Shown piece after piece: positions 12,076 through 23,350 of a stretch of 64,000 nucleotides of DNA. The stretch lies in contig CAMTDV010000013.1 in assembly GCA_947069175.1 (NCBI GenBank), forward strand, positions 25,857,857 to 25,921,856. The letters run 5' to 3'. Within the stretch, counting starts at the first letter, position 1. Each line of letters begins with the position of its first letter. This stretch comes from Scalesia atractyloides (Eukaryota > Streptophyta > Magnoliopsida > Asterales > Asteraceae). The position numbers were made by a program, and so were the translations under genes. The notes beneath the pieces are model-generated. The model was not told the origin of the DNA and did not search any database. It worked only from the letters and a program-made list of their open reading frames with translations.

Positions 12076-13080
12076 TTCAAAATCTAGTGGAAACACAGAA
12101 AGCGAATTGACCTCACGACACCATCCATATCTAATTTATATGTAATGCGTTTTTGGGGATGAAACTCTAATTAGCGAGGGAAAGTTATGACATCTTATTT
12201 TTCTAGTTGTAAAAATATTATAATAAATAATATAATGTTTGAAACGTGCATGTAGAAAACTAAAGAGTATGATTATATATATTTTTTTGAAAGGATCTTG
12301 ATTAGAAGCTAATTAACAAGGATCATGACTTGATTAAAAGTGAACAATCATATAATGCAAATAATGAAAGAGTTTACGGAAGGAATTACAAAACTAACTA
12401 ATAGAGGTTCAAGTGCATATTAACCGATCGATTTTACATCCTACACCTGATTCACCAATTGAGAGCTGCTCTTGTAATCGTTTCTCTTGAACGGAGGAGA
12501 CTGCCGGTTCAAGCATTTCACTAAGTCGATGTAGCGATGACCTTCTTTTCACTGGTTCATAATATTGATCACCTTCTACGTTTCACTAATCTCAAGAGGT
12601 AGTGATCGTCTCTTTTACAAATCACTAACTATAGTGATTACCCCTCATAAATCACACACTAATACAATAATAGCGTTTACTAAACTATTACAACCTTAAA
12701 AGATTGGAAGTTGTAACACAACTTTTCTATTTTGCTTTTTGAATCTTAATTCTCTCTTCAATTTGATGATTGAATCTCTAGGCAACTTGAGTAATATTAA
12801 TTAGATATGTATTTAAAAGTGTTCATAACAAAAGTAGTGAGTTATAATGAATGGGGAGGCTCATATATATATATAGGCACAATATATAAAACAAACCAAG
12901 AAGTTTGTGGCCTATCTGCGATGTGGGATTGTCGGACATTTAGAACTTCCTTCTTGTTGTTTTGTGTTGTGAACGTTATCTACAATCACGTCCACCCATC
13001 TGAACCATTTTTGCACTCTATATCCAAATTTTTTGAATCTCAATAAAGTTTCTGACGTGTGTCGGTGTGCTTACAAAAGA
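12076..13080. other. Unassigned AT-rich repeat-like DNA
   Basis: There is no supported gene. The stretch 12500-12700 repeats the word AGTGAT and similar motifs and looks like part of an old LTR, but no ends were found. One TATATATATATAGG run lies at about 12860. Confidence 0.3.
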
Positions 13081-13388
13081 TGTTTAATTTTATGTTGTTT
13101 TATAAAAACACGATAAACTACTATCACACTATAACTCACGTTGGGCAAGTGCACCCATTGCTAGCATAATATAGTGATGGTAAGATATCAAGGTCGTCCA
13201 AATATATAGAAGTTTTAGTACCTAGTCGTCGTACATCTAATCAAGTCCAAAAGTTGGGTTTGTTAAAAAAGAATAAATAAAAAGATAAGAAAATAAATAG
13301 CTCAAGAAGAAAATAAAATGGTATGAATCAATTATCTGAGAAGGGGTGTTTATCATCAACTTACCTCTTGATGTGTTATTAACTAGTC

Positions 13389-13815
13389 GGATCATGGAGT
13401 TGTAAGGGCTCGATTGTCAAAGGAGGGACTGTGAGTGAGAACGCGTATTGTTTGGTGAAGAATTTTTATAGTTAGGATTCTCAGTTATATAAATCTGTGG
13501 TACTTGTGATCTTGAGAATTATTGTTACTAATCATTAGGATCCTCATATGTGGTTAACATGCACCGGGATCCTTATGGGACTTAGGATCATGGAGTTGTA
13601 AGGGCTCGATTGTCAAACGAGGGACTGTGAGTGAGAACGCGTATTGTTTGGTGAAGAATTTTTATAGTCAGGATTCTCAATTATATAAATATGTGGTACT
13701 TATGATCTTGAGAATTATTGTTACTAATCATTAGGATCCTCATATGTAGTTAACATGCACCGGGATCCTTATGGGACTTAGGATCCTGAGAATTATTGTT
13801 AGTAATCAATTGTTC
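13389..13815. repeat. Two-copy 196-bp tandem repeat
   Basis: A unit beginning GGATCATGGAGTTGTAAGGG at 13389 recurs at 13585, nearly identical over its whole length. A partial third copy (CCTGAGAATTATTGTTAGTA) follows near 13785. The few differences imply a recent tandem duplication inside the relic LTR. Confidence 0.9.
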
Positions 13816-14387
13816 TTGTTTTAAAGGATATTTTACGGGAATATTCTCATGCTAACGGTTATGGGTGAGCTGGAATCCGAAATAATCGAGAAAACCGAAC
13901 CGAAACAAAAACCGACCAGTTTGGTTTTCGGATAACCATTTTCAATAACCGAAAAAAACATAACCGAACTGATAAGTTATAATAGTAGACCTAGTCCATA
14001 TATTTTTGTGTTTAAGTTGTTTCGTGTTTAACTCATGCTAATAGAAATTATTACTTTTATTCTTGAATGCTAAGTATTTAATATAAAGAATTAAATGATA
14101 TTCAAAGTATTAAAAAAGCAAATGTCTTAATAACCAAACTTAAGATCCTGATCAACAATCTAGGATCCTCGACGTAAATCTAACCATCTTTCACCTCATC
14201 CCATTTTTTAATTTGGTTAACTTAAGCTTGTTGTCAATTTTTAACCAAAACGAATTTTTGTGTAGTATCTGGGTCGAAATGCTAACACACTCAATCTTTT
14301 CGCTTTGAATCAGCAGGGAAACGCACTCAAGGCTGGAATATAGTATTAATTAATTAAATAGTTAAAGGGATATATATATATATATAT

Positions 14388-14918
14388 AGGGAGGATCAAA
14401 TGAGAAGAAAATTATTGAAAGAAGAAAAGACATATTGGTAAAATATTAATTCATTTATAACTTATCTCATTAATTTTTCTCTCTTTAATTAATTAGTCAA
14501 CTAAGCATTAATAATGCTATGTATAATCTACAAAACCTACACATATCAAAATTTTATTACATATAATCTACACATTATAGAATTTTATCCTATACACGTT
14601 GAAATTTATCCTACACACCTCCAAAAAATATATCCTACACGCATCTTAATTTATCTTACACGCATTGTAATTTATTCTACACTTTAAATTAAGTTGTTGT
14701 TTTTTAATTTGAAATATATATATATATATTTTAAAAAGGAGTTACAAATTTAATTTACTTAGTTATTAAAGATGAAGAATACAAATTAGTGATCTATGTA
14801 AGTTTACCAATATATCATTAAAATTAAATACCAATATTAAAATAAAGTAAAATGAAACATTCTTATTGGTTGAAACTTCTTCTTACGAATAATTTATTCT
14901 CGTTTGAACCTTCCACTA
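14388..14918. mobile_element. MITE with about 45-bp inverted repeats
   Basis: The left end GGGAGGATCAAATGAGAAG and the reverse complement of the right end TGGAAGGTTCAAACGAGAAT begin matching inverted repeats of about 45 bp that run into GAAGAAG. Both flanks are TATATATATA. The interior repeats CCTACACGCAT-like words. It resembles the intronic MITEs of U1-70K in using a TA microsatellite as target. Confidence 0.65.
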
Positions 14919-15930
14919 TATATATATAAGTTAGTTTCTATTAGTTCGTTGCGGAGTCTTAAATTCCCCTAAGATAGTTAATTTTATATATATCAAGTCC
15001 TTTACACTTTGGTGTTATCTCCACGCAAAGGCAAGAGCTTACTAAACCTAAAGTCGCATCCAAAATCTTTAACCTCCGCTAAGAGCATCAACATGTTTTA
15101 ACTCTACATAGACATAGTAAACATGAACGACGCAAGTTAATGGTGTCGCGAGGTTATTGGTTGATTTTATATATTAGGCAGAAACTCTATTGACCCAAGT
15201 TAATGACAACACTATTATTTCACTCAGTTTCAATAAACTATATTAATTAATTGATTAAAGTCATTAATACACACACCCCCCTTGTTAGCCCATGGTCTTC
15301 CTTAGCTAGCTTGACATCAAGGAGGTCAGTTTCCTCCAAACACCTAAAGAATTTAGCCAAGAATGGCCATGTAAGAAAATAACATCAAATTCGAAAAGAT
15401 TAAATAAATCATTAAAATCATGATTACATTGATGATTCTTGTGTTCCTACTAGTGATTAGAATGATTAGAGAGTGTAGGTAGAAGAGAAGTGTGTAGTGG
15501 AGAAGAGGGTGGATGAGCAAGTGAAAATGGTGGAGAAGACCTCTATTTATAGGTTGGTTGGGGGTGAGGTATGCCCCGTGCCCGGTTTCGTGACCTGTTG
15601 TAGCTAGTATTCAAGGCACGGGCCGTGTCTCGTACACACGGGTCACGGTCAACTTTTTGGGCCCCATGAGATCTTCCAAATCTTCCAGAAGCTTTGTCTT
15701 TGTCTTGTACTTTCGAGGTACGGGTCGTGCTTGGCTTTCTTTGTCTGATCTTCGCACAATGGTCTTCTAGTGGTGTCAGGATCTGAGGCACGGGGCGTGT
15801 CTACAGAGGCATGGGCGTGTATCTGGACAATTTCTTGTAATTTTCTTTGTTTTTCACCCGGTTTTGCTTCCTTTGTCAATCTTGGATTATTTTTGTCCTG
15901 AAAATTTAATATAAACTGATTTAAGCCTAT

Positions 15931-17560
15931 CTTGAACATTTCATTAACAAGACATATTATAAATGGGTCTGATGTCAGTTTCATTTGACATGGTTGCATA
16001 AAAACAAAGTTAAACATGGAAATGCGAACTTTTACTTTTGTAATTTGTAAAGCGTGAGGGATGTTTTTTTTCAAATTGTTTTGTCTTTAGCAGTTTAAAA
16101 CATGTTTATGTCTTGAACAAGGATTCATTTTGAAACCATTCTTCATTTGGTATATTCCATCTATCAAAATTCAGATTTCAAAACCCATTATGGGTTTTGT
16201 AAATTAACTTGAAGAATAAGATTTATATAATATATATTGAGAAATCATCATGATTGTATAAAATGTTATTTTTATAAATTCAATTAGATTATTTAAAGAA
16301 CAACTTTATACCTCTCTAAATACCCAATTGAGATTTGGTTGAAGGTTATGCTTTTTTTCTTCACTTGTCTTTGTCAATTTTCACAACTCATCTTTTAAGG
16401 CTTGAAATCTACCTTGTGTGTTGTGTATGAACCTTGATCTTCATTCACTATAATAAATGATCTTCAATCTTCAATCAGTTGATGTAAATGATCTTCAAAC
16501 TCCAATCTTTAACCAACAGATGAATGCAAACCCTAATCCATATTTGTGATTCTTTATTCAATCAACTTATAATCTTCAATCCACGTTCTTGATGATTCAT
16601 TAAGTGTCTAGGATCATGTATGTGGTATATCCATATCCTTAATCAACAACTTAGTAACACAAGTCCATTAATGTAGTTGTTACGGTAATATCGATTGAGA
16701 GGAAGAAGAACACAAACAGAAGAAGAAATATACTCAAATTAATCGATGTCGTAATTCTCAACGGTTATTTCCTTAAGTACAATCAGGGATTAACGCTATA
16801 CCAACTAGTCATCTAACTTGCTATTAGACCCCTTATATCTCTATTTCTTTTAATCGTAACAAAACCCTCCACTTCTAAACATCCTTGACCCCAAGGATCA
16901 AAATCTAGGAAACAAAGTAGAAATTCATAAAAAGAAAGAAAATTCTAAACTTTTCCAAGTTGCTTCAGTTCAGTAGATTCTCCCATTACACCAAACACAT
17001 CTAGTTTCATGCCCTCTTTTTAACAACTTTGATCAAGCACTTTCATAGGTTGGAACATGAACCTAGGACCATGTTATAGGTGTATAGCAGTAGGTTGTTG
17101 GCCGTTAGCTTGTTTCAACATAAATGTATGCACGTCTATTAAGAGTTAAAACCATTACCAAGCTGATATATGGTTGTATTTTTTTCTATTTCTTTTTTTT
17201 TCTTTTTTTTTTGTGAGAACACTCCACCCTCATACTTTTCTTGAACAAATTAGGTCAAGGTACGTATTGTGGTGGCACACGAAAAACAATTGAGAAGGTC
17301 CAAATAGGTTGATCTTCTGCTTTATACGGTCTCTTGAGGGAGATGGGCTTGGTAATGAATCATGAACCGCTTAACCTGTGTCGACCATTTTCTTATTTTG
17401 TGAATCATCTGGATTTACTTTGAGCAAAAGATCCCTATTTTCTTTCTTTGAGAATCTCAATTCGGTCAAAACATTAATGAGAAAATGATTGTCTTTCAAC
17501 AATAGTTCACCACAAAGAAGAATAATTACCTGGTCGTGAGCGGAGTGCGTATAATTTTTA
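15931..17560. other. Unassigned retroelement-like DNA
   Basis: No ORF could be assigned. Parts read as relic retrotransposon sequence on the - strand, including a stretch at 17200-17540 that resembles the end of a gypsy polyprotein and its spacer, but no catalytic motif is readable. A T-homopolymer with CTT interruptions lies at 17180-17215. Confidence 0.25.
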
Positions 17561-17910
17561 GATATATTTTAAATACTTGTCACTCGTTATTCAAGGTTTA
17601 AATTTATAAAACACGATATAACACTATCACTCTCTACAACACGCTAGGGCAAGTGCACACATTGTTGCGTAGTATAGTGATGGTAAAATACCGAGGTCGT
17701 CCAAGGACACAAGAGCTTTTAATGCCGGAATATCGTCAACGTCTAATCTAATCTAATCAATTTTTTTGAGAAAAAATGTTTTAAGTGAGTTAAAGAAAGT
17801 AATAAAAGTAACAAATAGACAAAATAGAATCACTTGGTTACGACTTGTTATTTATATATCATTTGATGGTTTCCGCACCTGAGGTTTTTAAGAGATTATC
17901 TTAGTTAAAG

Positions 17911-18115
17911 TGGCATGTCCCTCTTTTGGAGGCAACGCTACCCTCAGCCATATTGGTTTGAGTCAGCAGGGATACAGTCCCGCAAGGCCAGGATATTGAA
18001 AGATAATTAAGTTATTAATGCAAAATGTGGCATGTCCCTCTTTTGGAGGCAACGCTACTCTCGGCCATATTGGTCTGAGTTAGTAGGGATACAGTCTCGC
18101 AAGGCTGGTTTAAAG
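17911..18115. repeat. Two-copy 117-bp tandem repeat in the relic LTR
   Basis: A unit starting TGGCATGTCCCTCTTTTGGA occurs at 17911 and 18028 with a few substitutions. It contains CAGCAGGGATACAGTCCCGC, a small inverted repeat. Copy A has a single degraded match near 14320. Confidence 0.85.
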
Positions 18116-19935
18116 TTTTAATAGTAGTTTATTTATTGAGTGGGAATGACCCCATTGTCACACCCCAACTGATGGCGGAAACATCGGAGTGAGACGAAAA
18201 CTAGATTGCAAAAGACTTCATAAAACTAATTGTGACAATATTTAATAATTCAAAATTTCATTGATACTAGAAATATAATACATTATCTTGAAAGGAAATA
18301 CAACAAGTAACGAAACAACAAGAAAGCAAAGTACATAGACTTAAATCTAGGTGTGTTTCTAATTCACCCTAAATATATTTCTTCATCGGCATCAACTAGT
18401 TTCTTGCAACATGTATTAAAATAATGATCAACAAAAGTTGGCGAGTATATAAGTTTTATTACATAGCATAATAGTGAAAAGTTGTCTCATTTCCAACATG
18501 GTAATTTGCATACGTTGTTACTATCATACTAACATTGTTAACTATATATCAAACTCGAGTTTAACGCAATCGTGCATACCATTGTCGGCGAAACAGAAAG
18601 GTTGTAAAATAGTTTACTTAACAATACCACAAGAATACAAGCGGTGCGTTAATCTTATAGCGTTATAATTGTTAAAGAAAGTTAATGAGCATATATGCAC
18701 AAGTATACGTAACATGCAATAACAAGAATAACACAAGTATCATGTCTTAATGGATAGAGTGTGATTATAACAAGTTTAACGTGATTCATGATTTTATATA
18801 AGTGTACATTGTCACACCCCGACCCATAGCGGAAAAAGGTGATCGGGGCATGATTGGGTTTTCATCAAAGCTCATGACATTTATTATAATGTTTCATATT
18901 TATTATTACAATATTAAAGAAGATCACACAATCAAATCAAACGAGTACAACATGTCCTATACATCTTTCTAGACTTCATTATTTTTCTTCTAAGGCATTT
19001 TCCTATGTGATCCTTGCTTCATCCTGTCCACCTGTATCATGTGTAAAAATGGTTTTTGGGTCAACAAAAGTTGGCGAGTGAACCTTGTTCGAAAACATTT
19101 ATTATTTATTTCTTGTTGTATTTAATATGGAAAAATTGTGCAATAATCATATGTGAACAAACGTAAATAAACATACAATAACCATAACAAACAATCAATA
19201 ACATACAATAACAAACCAACTTGCATGAATATATAACATGAATGAAACTGTATATGTTGGCAACGTCACGTTCACGCTCATAATGTAATGGGGAACGGAC
19301 GGCCTATGATAAATGTCTGTGCGATCAAGGCTCAATCAAACGGAGCCGATCGTATGTTGGCAACGCCTGGTTCACGCTCATAATGTAATGAGGAACAGCT
19401 CAACGCTCATATGTAATGGGGAGCGGCGGCCTATGATAATGTATGTACTGAAAATGATAACTTAATCTAAACAATAACCACACAAACAGTTGATACATGT
19501 TGGATACACATTTGTTCATGGATATGATAGATGCACAATAGTTTAAATGTGATAAATAATAAGACACATAATATACCCCAAAAACGTGATTAAAACGGAG
19601 AATTTGTAGAGATTCACTCACAGTGGTTGCGTTTCTTGGATTGATGATGAATGCGCACGAATTTGGATTTAACCACGAGAGAAACTAACCTAAATAATAA
19701 CATAACGGTTCGGTAAATAAGTGGATTTTATTAACAAATTTTAATTGAATTTTTAGGTTTATTTTTGTGAGTTTAAGGTCTCTTTCTAACTTTAAAAATG
19801 TTATTTTTAAGTATTTTTAATTGATTTTTAAATTAGATAAATAAATAAAAATAATAAAAAAATGTTGACTTTTGACCGTTGACCGTGGACCATTGACCGT
19901 TGACCGGTTCGGTTGTGAATATTATTGCACTGAGT

Positions 19936-19991
19936 GAGACTCGAATCGGTGACCTCCCGTACGCGTGCACGTAGCTCTACCAACTGAGCTA
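19936..19991 (-). other. tRNA-like module c in the solo LTR
   Basis: On the - strand TAGCTCAGTTGG (19980-19991) is a perfect Pol III A-box with a canonical D-arm (GCTC..GAGC). A B-box-like GATTCGAGTCTC follows at 19936-19947. The spacing is that of a tRNA gene. The T-stem is poorly paired and no T-run follows closely, so this is a tRNA relic and not a working tRNA gene. Confidence 0.6.
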
Positions 19992-20104
19992 CGTGTCTAA
20001 CCCAAATATTTCTGTTTTTAATTATATTTACATACTATTTAACTTAATCCGAAAATCATTTGTTTTAAAAAGGATTTAATTGTATCAGCCCGGTGATCTC
20101 CACA

Positions 20105-20168
20105 GGTCTCGAACCCGGGACCTGTGGTTTAGTTTGGCACACAGTCCACTGCTGGACTGTGTGTCTAA
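20105..20168 (-). other. tRNA-like module d in the solo LTR
   Basis: A B-box-like GGTTCGAGACC lies on the - strand at 20105-20115, with a weak A-box-like region in GTCCAGCAGTGG at about 20142-20157. Its upstream half (TTAGACACACAGTCCAGC on the - strand) recurs almost unchanged in module e. A TTTTT run follows within about 40 bases. Confidence 0.45.
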
Positions 20169-20274
20169 CCTGGTAAATATTCCGGTTTTTATTATACTTA
20201 ACATCTTACTGTGAGTTAACCCGGTTCGGTTAAAAAAAAAAAACATTTTTATTTCTGAGGTTAGGATTGTGATA

Positions 20275-20340
20275 GGAATCGAACTCGCGACGTGTGTGTA
20301 TTATTTGCACACAGTCCACCGCTGGACTGTGTGTCTAACC
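20275..20340 (-). other. tRNA-like module e in the solo LTR
   Basis: This is a second copy of module d's outer half (TTAGACACACAGTCCAGC), with a B-box-like GCGAGTTCGATTCC on the - strand at 20275-20288. A T12 run follows about 45 bases later on the same strand. Modules c, d and e are spaced about 175 bases apart and each opens with GGTTAGACAC, so they look like tandem copies of one unit. Confidence 0.45.
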
Positions 20341-21196
20341 CGTTCATAATACCGATTTTAATTAATCTTATAATCATAATTGACTTCATCTTCTTCGTTC
20401 AAAACACAGACAACGGTTAAACCAACTGTTTCTTCTTTAATTCGGTTAACGAATGTTATAAGCAATTGAAAGGTATTGAACAGAAAGGGTTTGAGGAAAG
20501 AATGTACCGAACAGGTGTCTTTCTCAGAACTCCAGCAAGGATTCGTCGGCTCTGTTTTGTGAGCTTCCTCTGTTTGGATAAATTAACAGTTTTGATTGAT
20601 TAGATGTGAAATTGAATTACTAGACAATGATTGACAGGAGGTTTAGATGCTCATACCGATTAATAGCGTGAGTTCGGAAATTCCAGCGATTTTCCGGCGA
20701 GTACAGAATATCCGGCAACGTCGTCTGGAATTGATTCTGGGTGATGGAGTGATGTTAAAATTGGTCTAACAATGGAATGAAACGGAAGGAGTCGAGGTAT
20801 TTACCGTACTGATGAAAGTCTCGGTTTTCCGGCGACTTGCAGAGAATTCCGGCGAGTGAAATTGATTCGAGAATCGGTACGATTTTGAGCGAAAAGATTA
20901 CCAGAAGGCTAGGGTGTGCATTTATAGGGAAAAATCAAGTTGAATTGGGTCTGTTTCTAATCTCGATTCATTGGTCAATTGTTCTCCGGCGGTTATGACT
21001 GATGTCGCGGGACTGGACATCGGTTATAACCGATGGCGACGTTAATACGCACATTAAGTCAAAAGTAACCGACGATAATTGGCGAAATCGTCGGATTTTC
21101 CGGCGTCTGCGGATTTGGGCGCGCTGAGTAATTGAATTCGATGTCCAGTTTTATTATATGTATTAATTGTTTCAATATATCAACAAGTAACACAAG

Positions 21197-21275
21197 TGGC
21201 GGAGCGGTTGAATGTTTGTGTGTTAAGTCTTTGAGGTTACCCGGCTGGCCCGGGTTCGAAACCCGGCATCAGCAT
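21197..21275 (+). other. tRNA-Ser-like module b in the solo LTR
   Basis: The A-box-like TGGCGGAGCGG (21197-21207) and the B-box GGTTCGAAACC (21253-21263) sit in a perfectly paired 5-bp T-arm (CCGGG/CCCGG). A TTTTT run follows about 12 bases after the arm. The module aligns with the one in the gypsy LTRs (TGGCGGAG.GG and CGGGTTCGA shared). The 5' acceptor half does not pair with CATCAGC at the 3' end, so it is tRNA-like only. Confidence 0.55.
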
Positions 21276-23350
21276 TTAATTTTTATTTCATTATTTTTAA
21301 TAAATTTTCAAATATAAATTTTAAATTCTAATATATTTATTAATTATGTATAGTTTAAAATTAATTTGAGCATTAAATACGCAACGAAAATTTTAACTGG
21401 ATGTTCGGTTAATAAACGAAGCGGGTTTGGTTAACCCGGTTTTTGACGGATGTTACATACATGTTGCACCCAAAGTGAATAAATGGAAAATGGGATCGAG
21501 TATACTCACGGTTTTGCAAGCGTTCCTAGCAATTTGAGAGTTTTTGAGTTTGGAGGATGGAACACCGAAGTTACTCTACATGGGGGAAACGAAGGTGTGT
21601 TCGTATTCGGAGTTTGTGGAGAGTTGGGATATGGAAAAATTAAGAATATAAAAGTATATATACGAAAAATAATTATCTAGTCCTAAACACTCGTTCTTGA
21701 CACTATTATTTCCATGTGATTTCATGGGTCGAATTTGTCCATTAGAATCGTAACGAGAAGTATAAAACATAGATAATATAACCTATGTTCATGACGTGTA
21801 ACCATAATCAGGTTAACTTCAAGAATTCGGTCATGTATATACATATATTATATAGTATATTTTATAATAAGTCTATCATATGTTATCATAGAATTCATGT
21901 AAGTCACGTATGGAGGTAGGATGATAAACATCCATTAAACCTTATTATATGGATTCACAAAAGCACAAATTTTACCAACTTAGTTGGTAAACCGGATTGG
22001 TCACAAACAACAAGAATATAAACTAAACTACTAAGCCGACTAAAACTACAAACAACCAAGTGAGCAAGCTAGGTGCGTGCATCCTGAACATGGCAAACGT
22101 TTGGGGACGTGTAGTAGCTTTGTCACTCTAATGATAGTTGAATGAGTGTTAGTGGTATGAACATAAAAAAACATCAAGTGAGGTAGTGAAACAAGGTTGG
22201 AAAGCCCAAGCTTCCATAGTTCACACATTTATACACATTCAAGATTCACTATATGAACAATGGTAGTCTTAAATGGTCACACACTTGAAGGTTGTTTGGA
22301 ACCTTATCAAAACAGAAAGCTTAGAGGGTGTTTGCACCTTTAAACTTGTAAGAATCAAGCTCTAACAAGTCCCTTAACCATATATGGGTTTAGGATGATG
22401 TTAGGCCTGAGATTCATGAAAAAAAAAATAAAGTTTAACAAAAGTTTACAAATTGCTCTTCCAGAACAGAAAGTTTGGACCTTAAAATCGTGATGCTCCA
22501 CCTTGGTTTACCATGCTAAACCCGTGGAAACACTCCTAAAGGTGTTAAAGCTTTCAAGAGGAGGAAAAGATGAAGAAAAGTGAGTTTGAACTCACTTTAG
22601 AACTTGGATAATTCTGCTCAAAAATCAGAATTTGTGGATGATTTTGGAGTGATTTGAGAGTGATTAAGGTGTTTGGAAAGTGGAAAATAGGTGTTAGAGG
22701 CTCCTACTTATAGTGGAGTGGATTAGGGTTTGAGTTAAATGAGTTAGGAGGTGATTGGTGGTGGAAAAGGTTTAAAATTTGCGCTTTTTGGACAATTCAG
22801 CTGTGGCTGGCCGTACGGCTAGGCAAAAAAAACATTTTTAGGGCATCTTTAGGGATATATATGTGTGTGAATGTCAAGAATGCATATGAGTATAATTCCG
22901 AATATAATTTATTCGCCAATTATCATTCAGCTTCGTATATAAAGCACGTATTTGAGATTGATTACATATCATGTATTTATCATAAACAAGTGTGAATAAA
23001 GATGTATTTCCATTATGATCAAACTCTCGGATTACAAGATTGGAAAGTGAAATACGAACGAACACACATTTCCATAAATAGAAATACGATTACACTTTCT
23101 AAGTAAGGAACTTACGAAAAATACGAAGCGTTACACCTATGCCCGGCAGACATGGCCTCGTGCTTGGCTTCTGATTCGTTGTTTTTGGTCTTGGGGTAAA
23201 GCTCAGAGGGTTGGTATAATTTGTCAACTTTCCTTCTTTTGTATTCATGTTAGTTTTTGTCGTTAATATGTTCCTTTTATACTTTTAAGCTTTTTTTAAT
23301 CCTGAAAATCAAAATTATACAAAGAAACGCACTTTTTCCAACACTAGTAC

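Larger units (their letters stand above)
13080..15930 (-). mobile_element. Relic LTR element, copy A
   Basis: Several blocks here match blocks of copy B (17590-23350): GGGCAAGTGCACCCATTG with ATAGTGATGGTAA and AGGTCGTCCAA (about 13150-13200), the word TCAGCAGGGA (about 14320), and a GTCCTGAAAAT-like word near 15897. At 15540-15555 the - strand has CCTATAAATAGAGG, a strong TATA box, and downstream the GC-rich ACGGGCCGTG-type repeats found in some plant LTRs. It is interrupted by the 196-bp tandem repeat and by a MITE. No coding domains or intact ends were found. Confidence 0.5.
18810..21457 (-). mobile_element. 2.65-kb solo LTR with tRNA-like modules
   Basis: It starts TGTCACACCCCGACCC, ends ACGGATGTTACA, and is flanked on both sides by TACAT (18805-18809 and 21458-21462), a perfect 5-bp target duplication. 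Removing it restores the older LTR around TGTACATGTTGCA. It holds no polyprotein. CCTATAAATG on the - strand at about 20919-20928 is a likely LTR promoter TATA. Inside are a short tandem array with TTCACGCTCATAATGTAATG (19255-19435) and four tRNA-like modules described separately. It shares only short words with the Tekay LTRs, such as CAACAAAAGTTGGCGAG, so it is another subfamily. Confidence 0.85.
18156..23135 (-). mobile_element. Tekay-related solo LTR, split by a second LTR
   Basis: It starts TGTCACACCCCAACTG and ends GAAGCGTTACA, with flanks CCCAT (18151-18155) and CCTAT (23136-23140), a 5-bp target duplication with one change. Left (18156-18809) and right (21458-23135) parts align in order with the LTRs of the gypsy element at 51410-62033, sharing GTTGGCGAG, GGTGCGTTAAT, GGGATCGAGTAT and CTCACGGTTTTGCAAG. 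About 2.3 kb remain once the inserted LTR is removed. No polyprotein is present, so it is a solo LTR left by unequal recombination. Its strand is set by homology to the coding gypsy copy. Confidence 0.8.
17590..23350 (-). mobile_element. Outer relic LTR (copy B), split by nested insertions
   Basis: This is the same family as copy A: GGGCAAGTGCACACATTG at about 17648 and AGGTCGTCCAAGG at about 17690. It is split at 18155/23136 by a solo LTR. On the right it resumes with GCCCGGCAGACATGGCC and the ACGGGCC-like GC-rich words seen in copy A. No polyprotein is visible. Boundaries are approximate. Confidence 0.5.

Noticed and set aside
19936..20340. Working tRNA genes in the solo LTR
   Set aside because: A-box and B-box words are present but the stems do not pair well and the anticodon arms are not readable, so I call them tRNA-like only.
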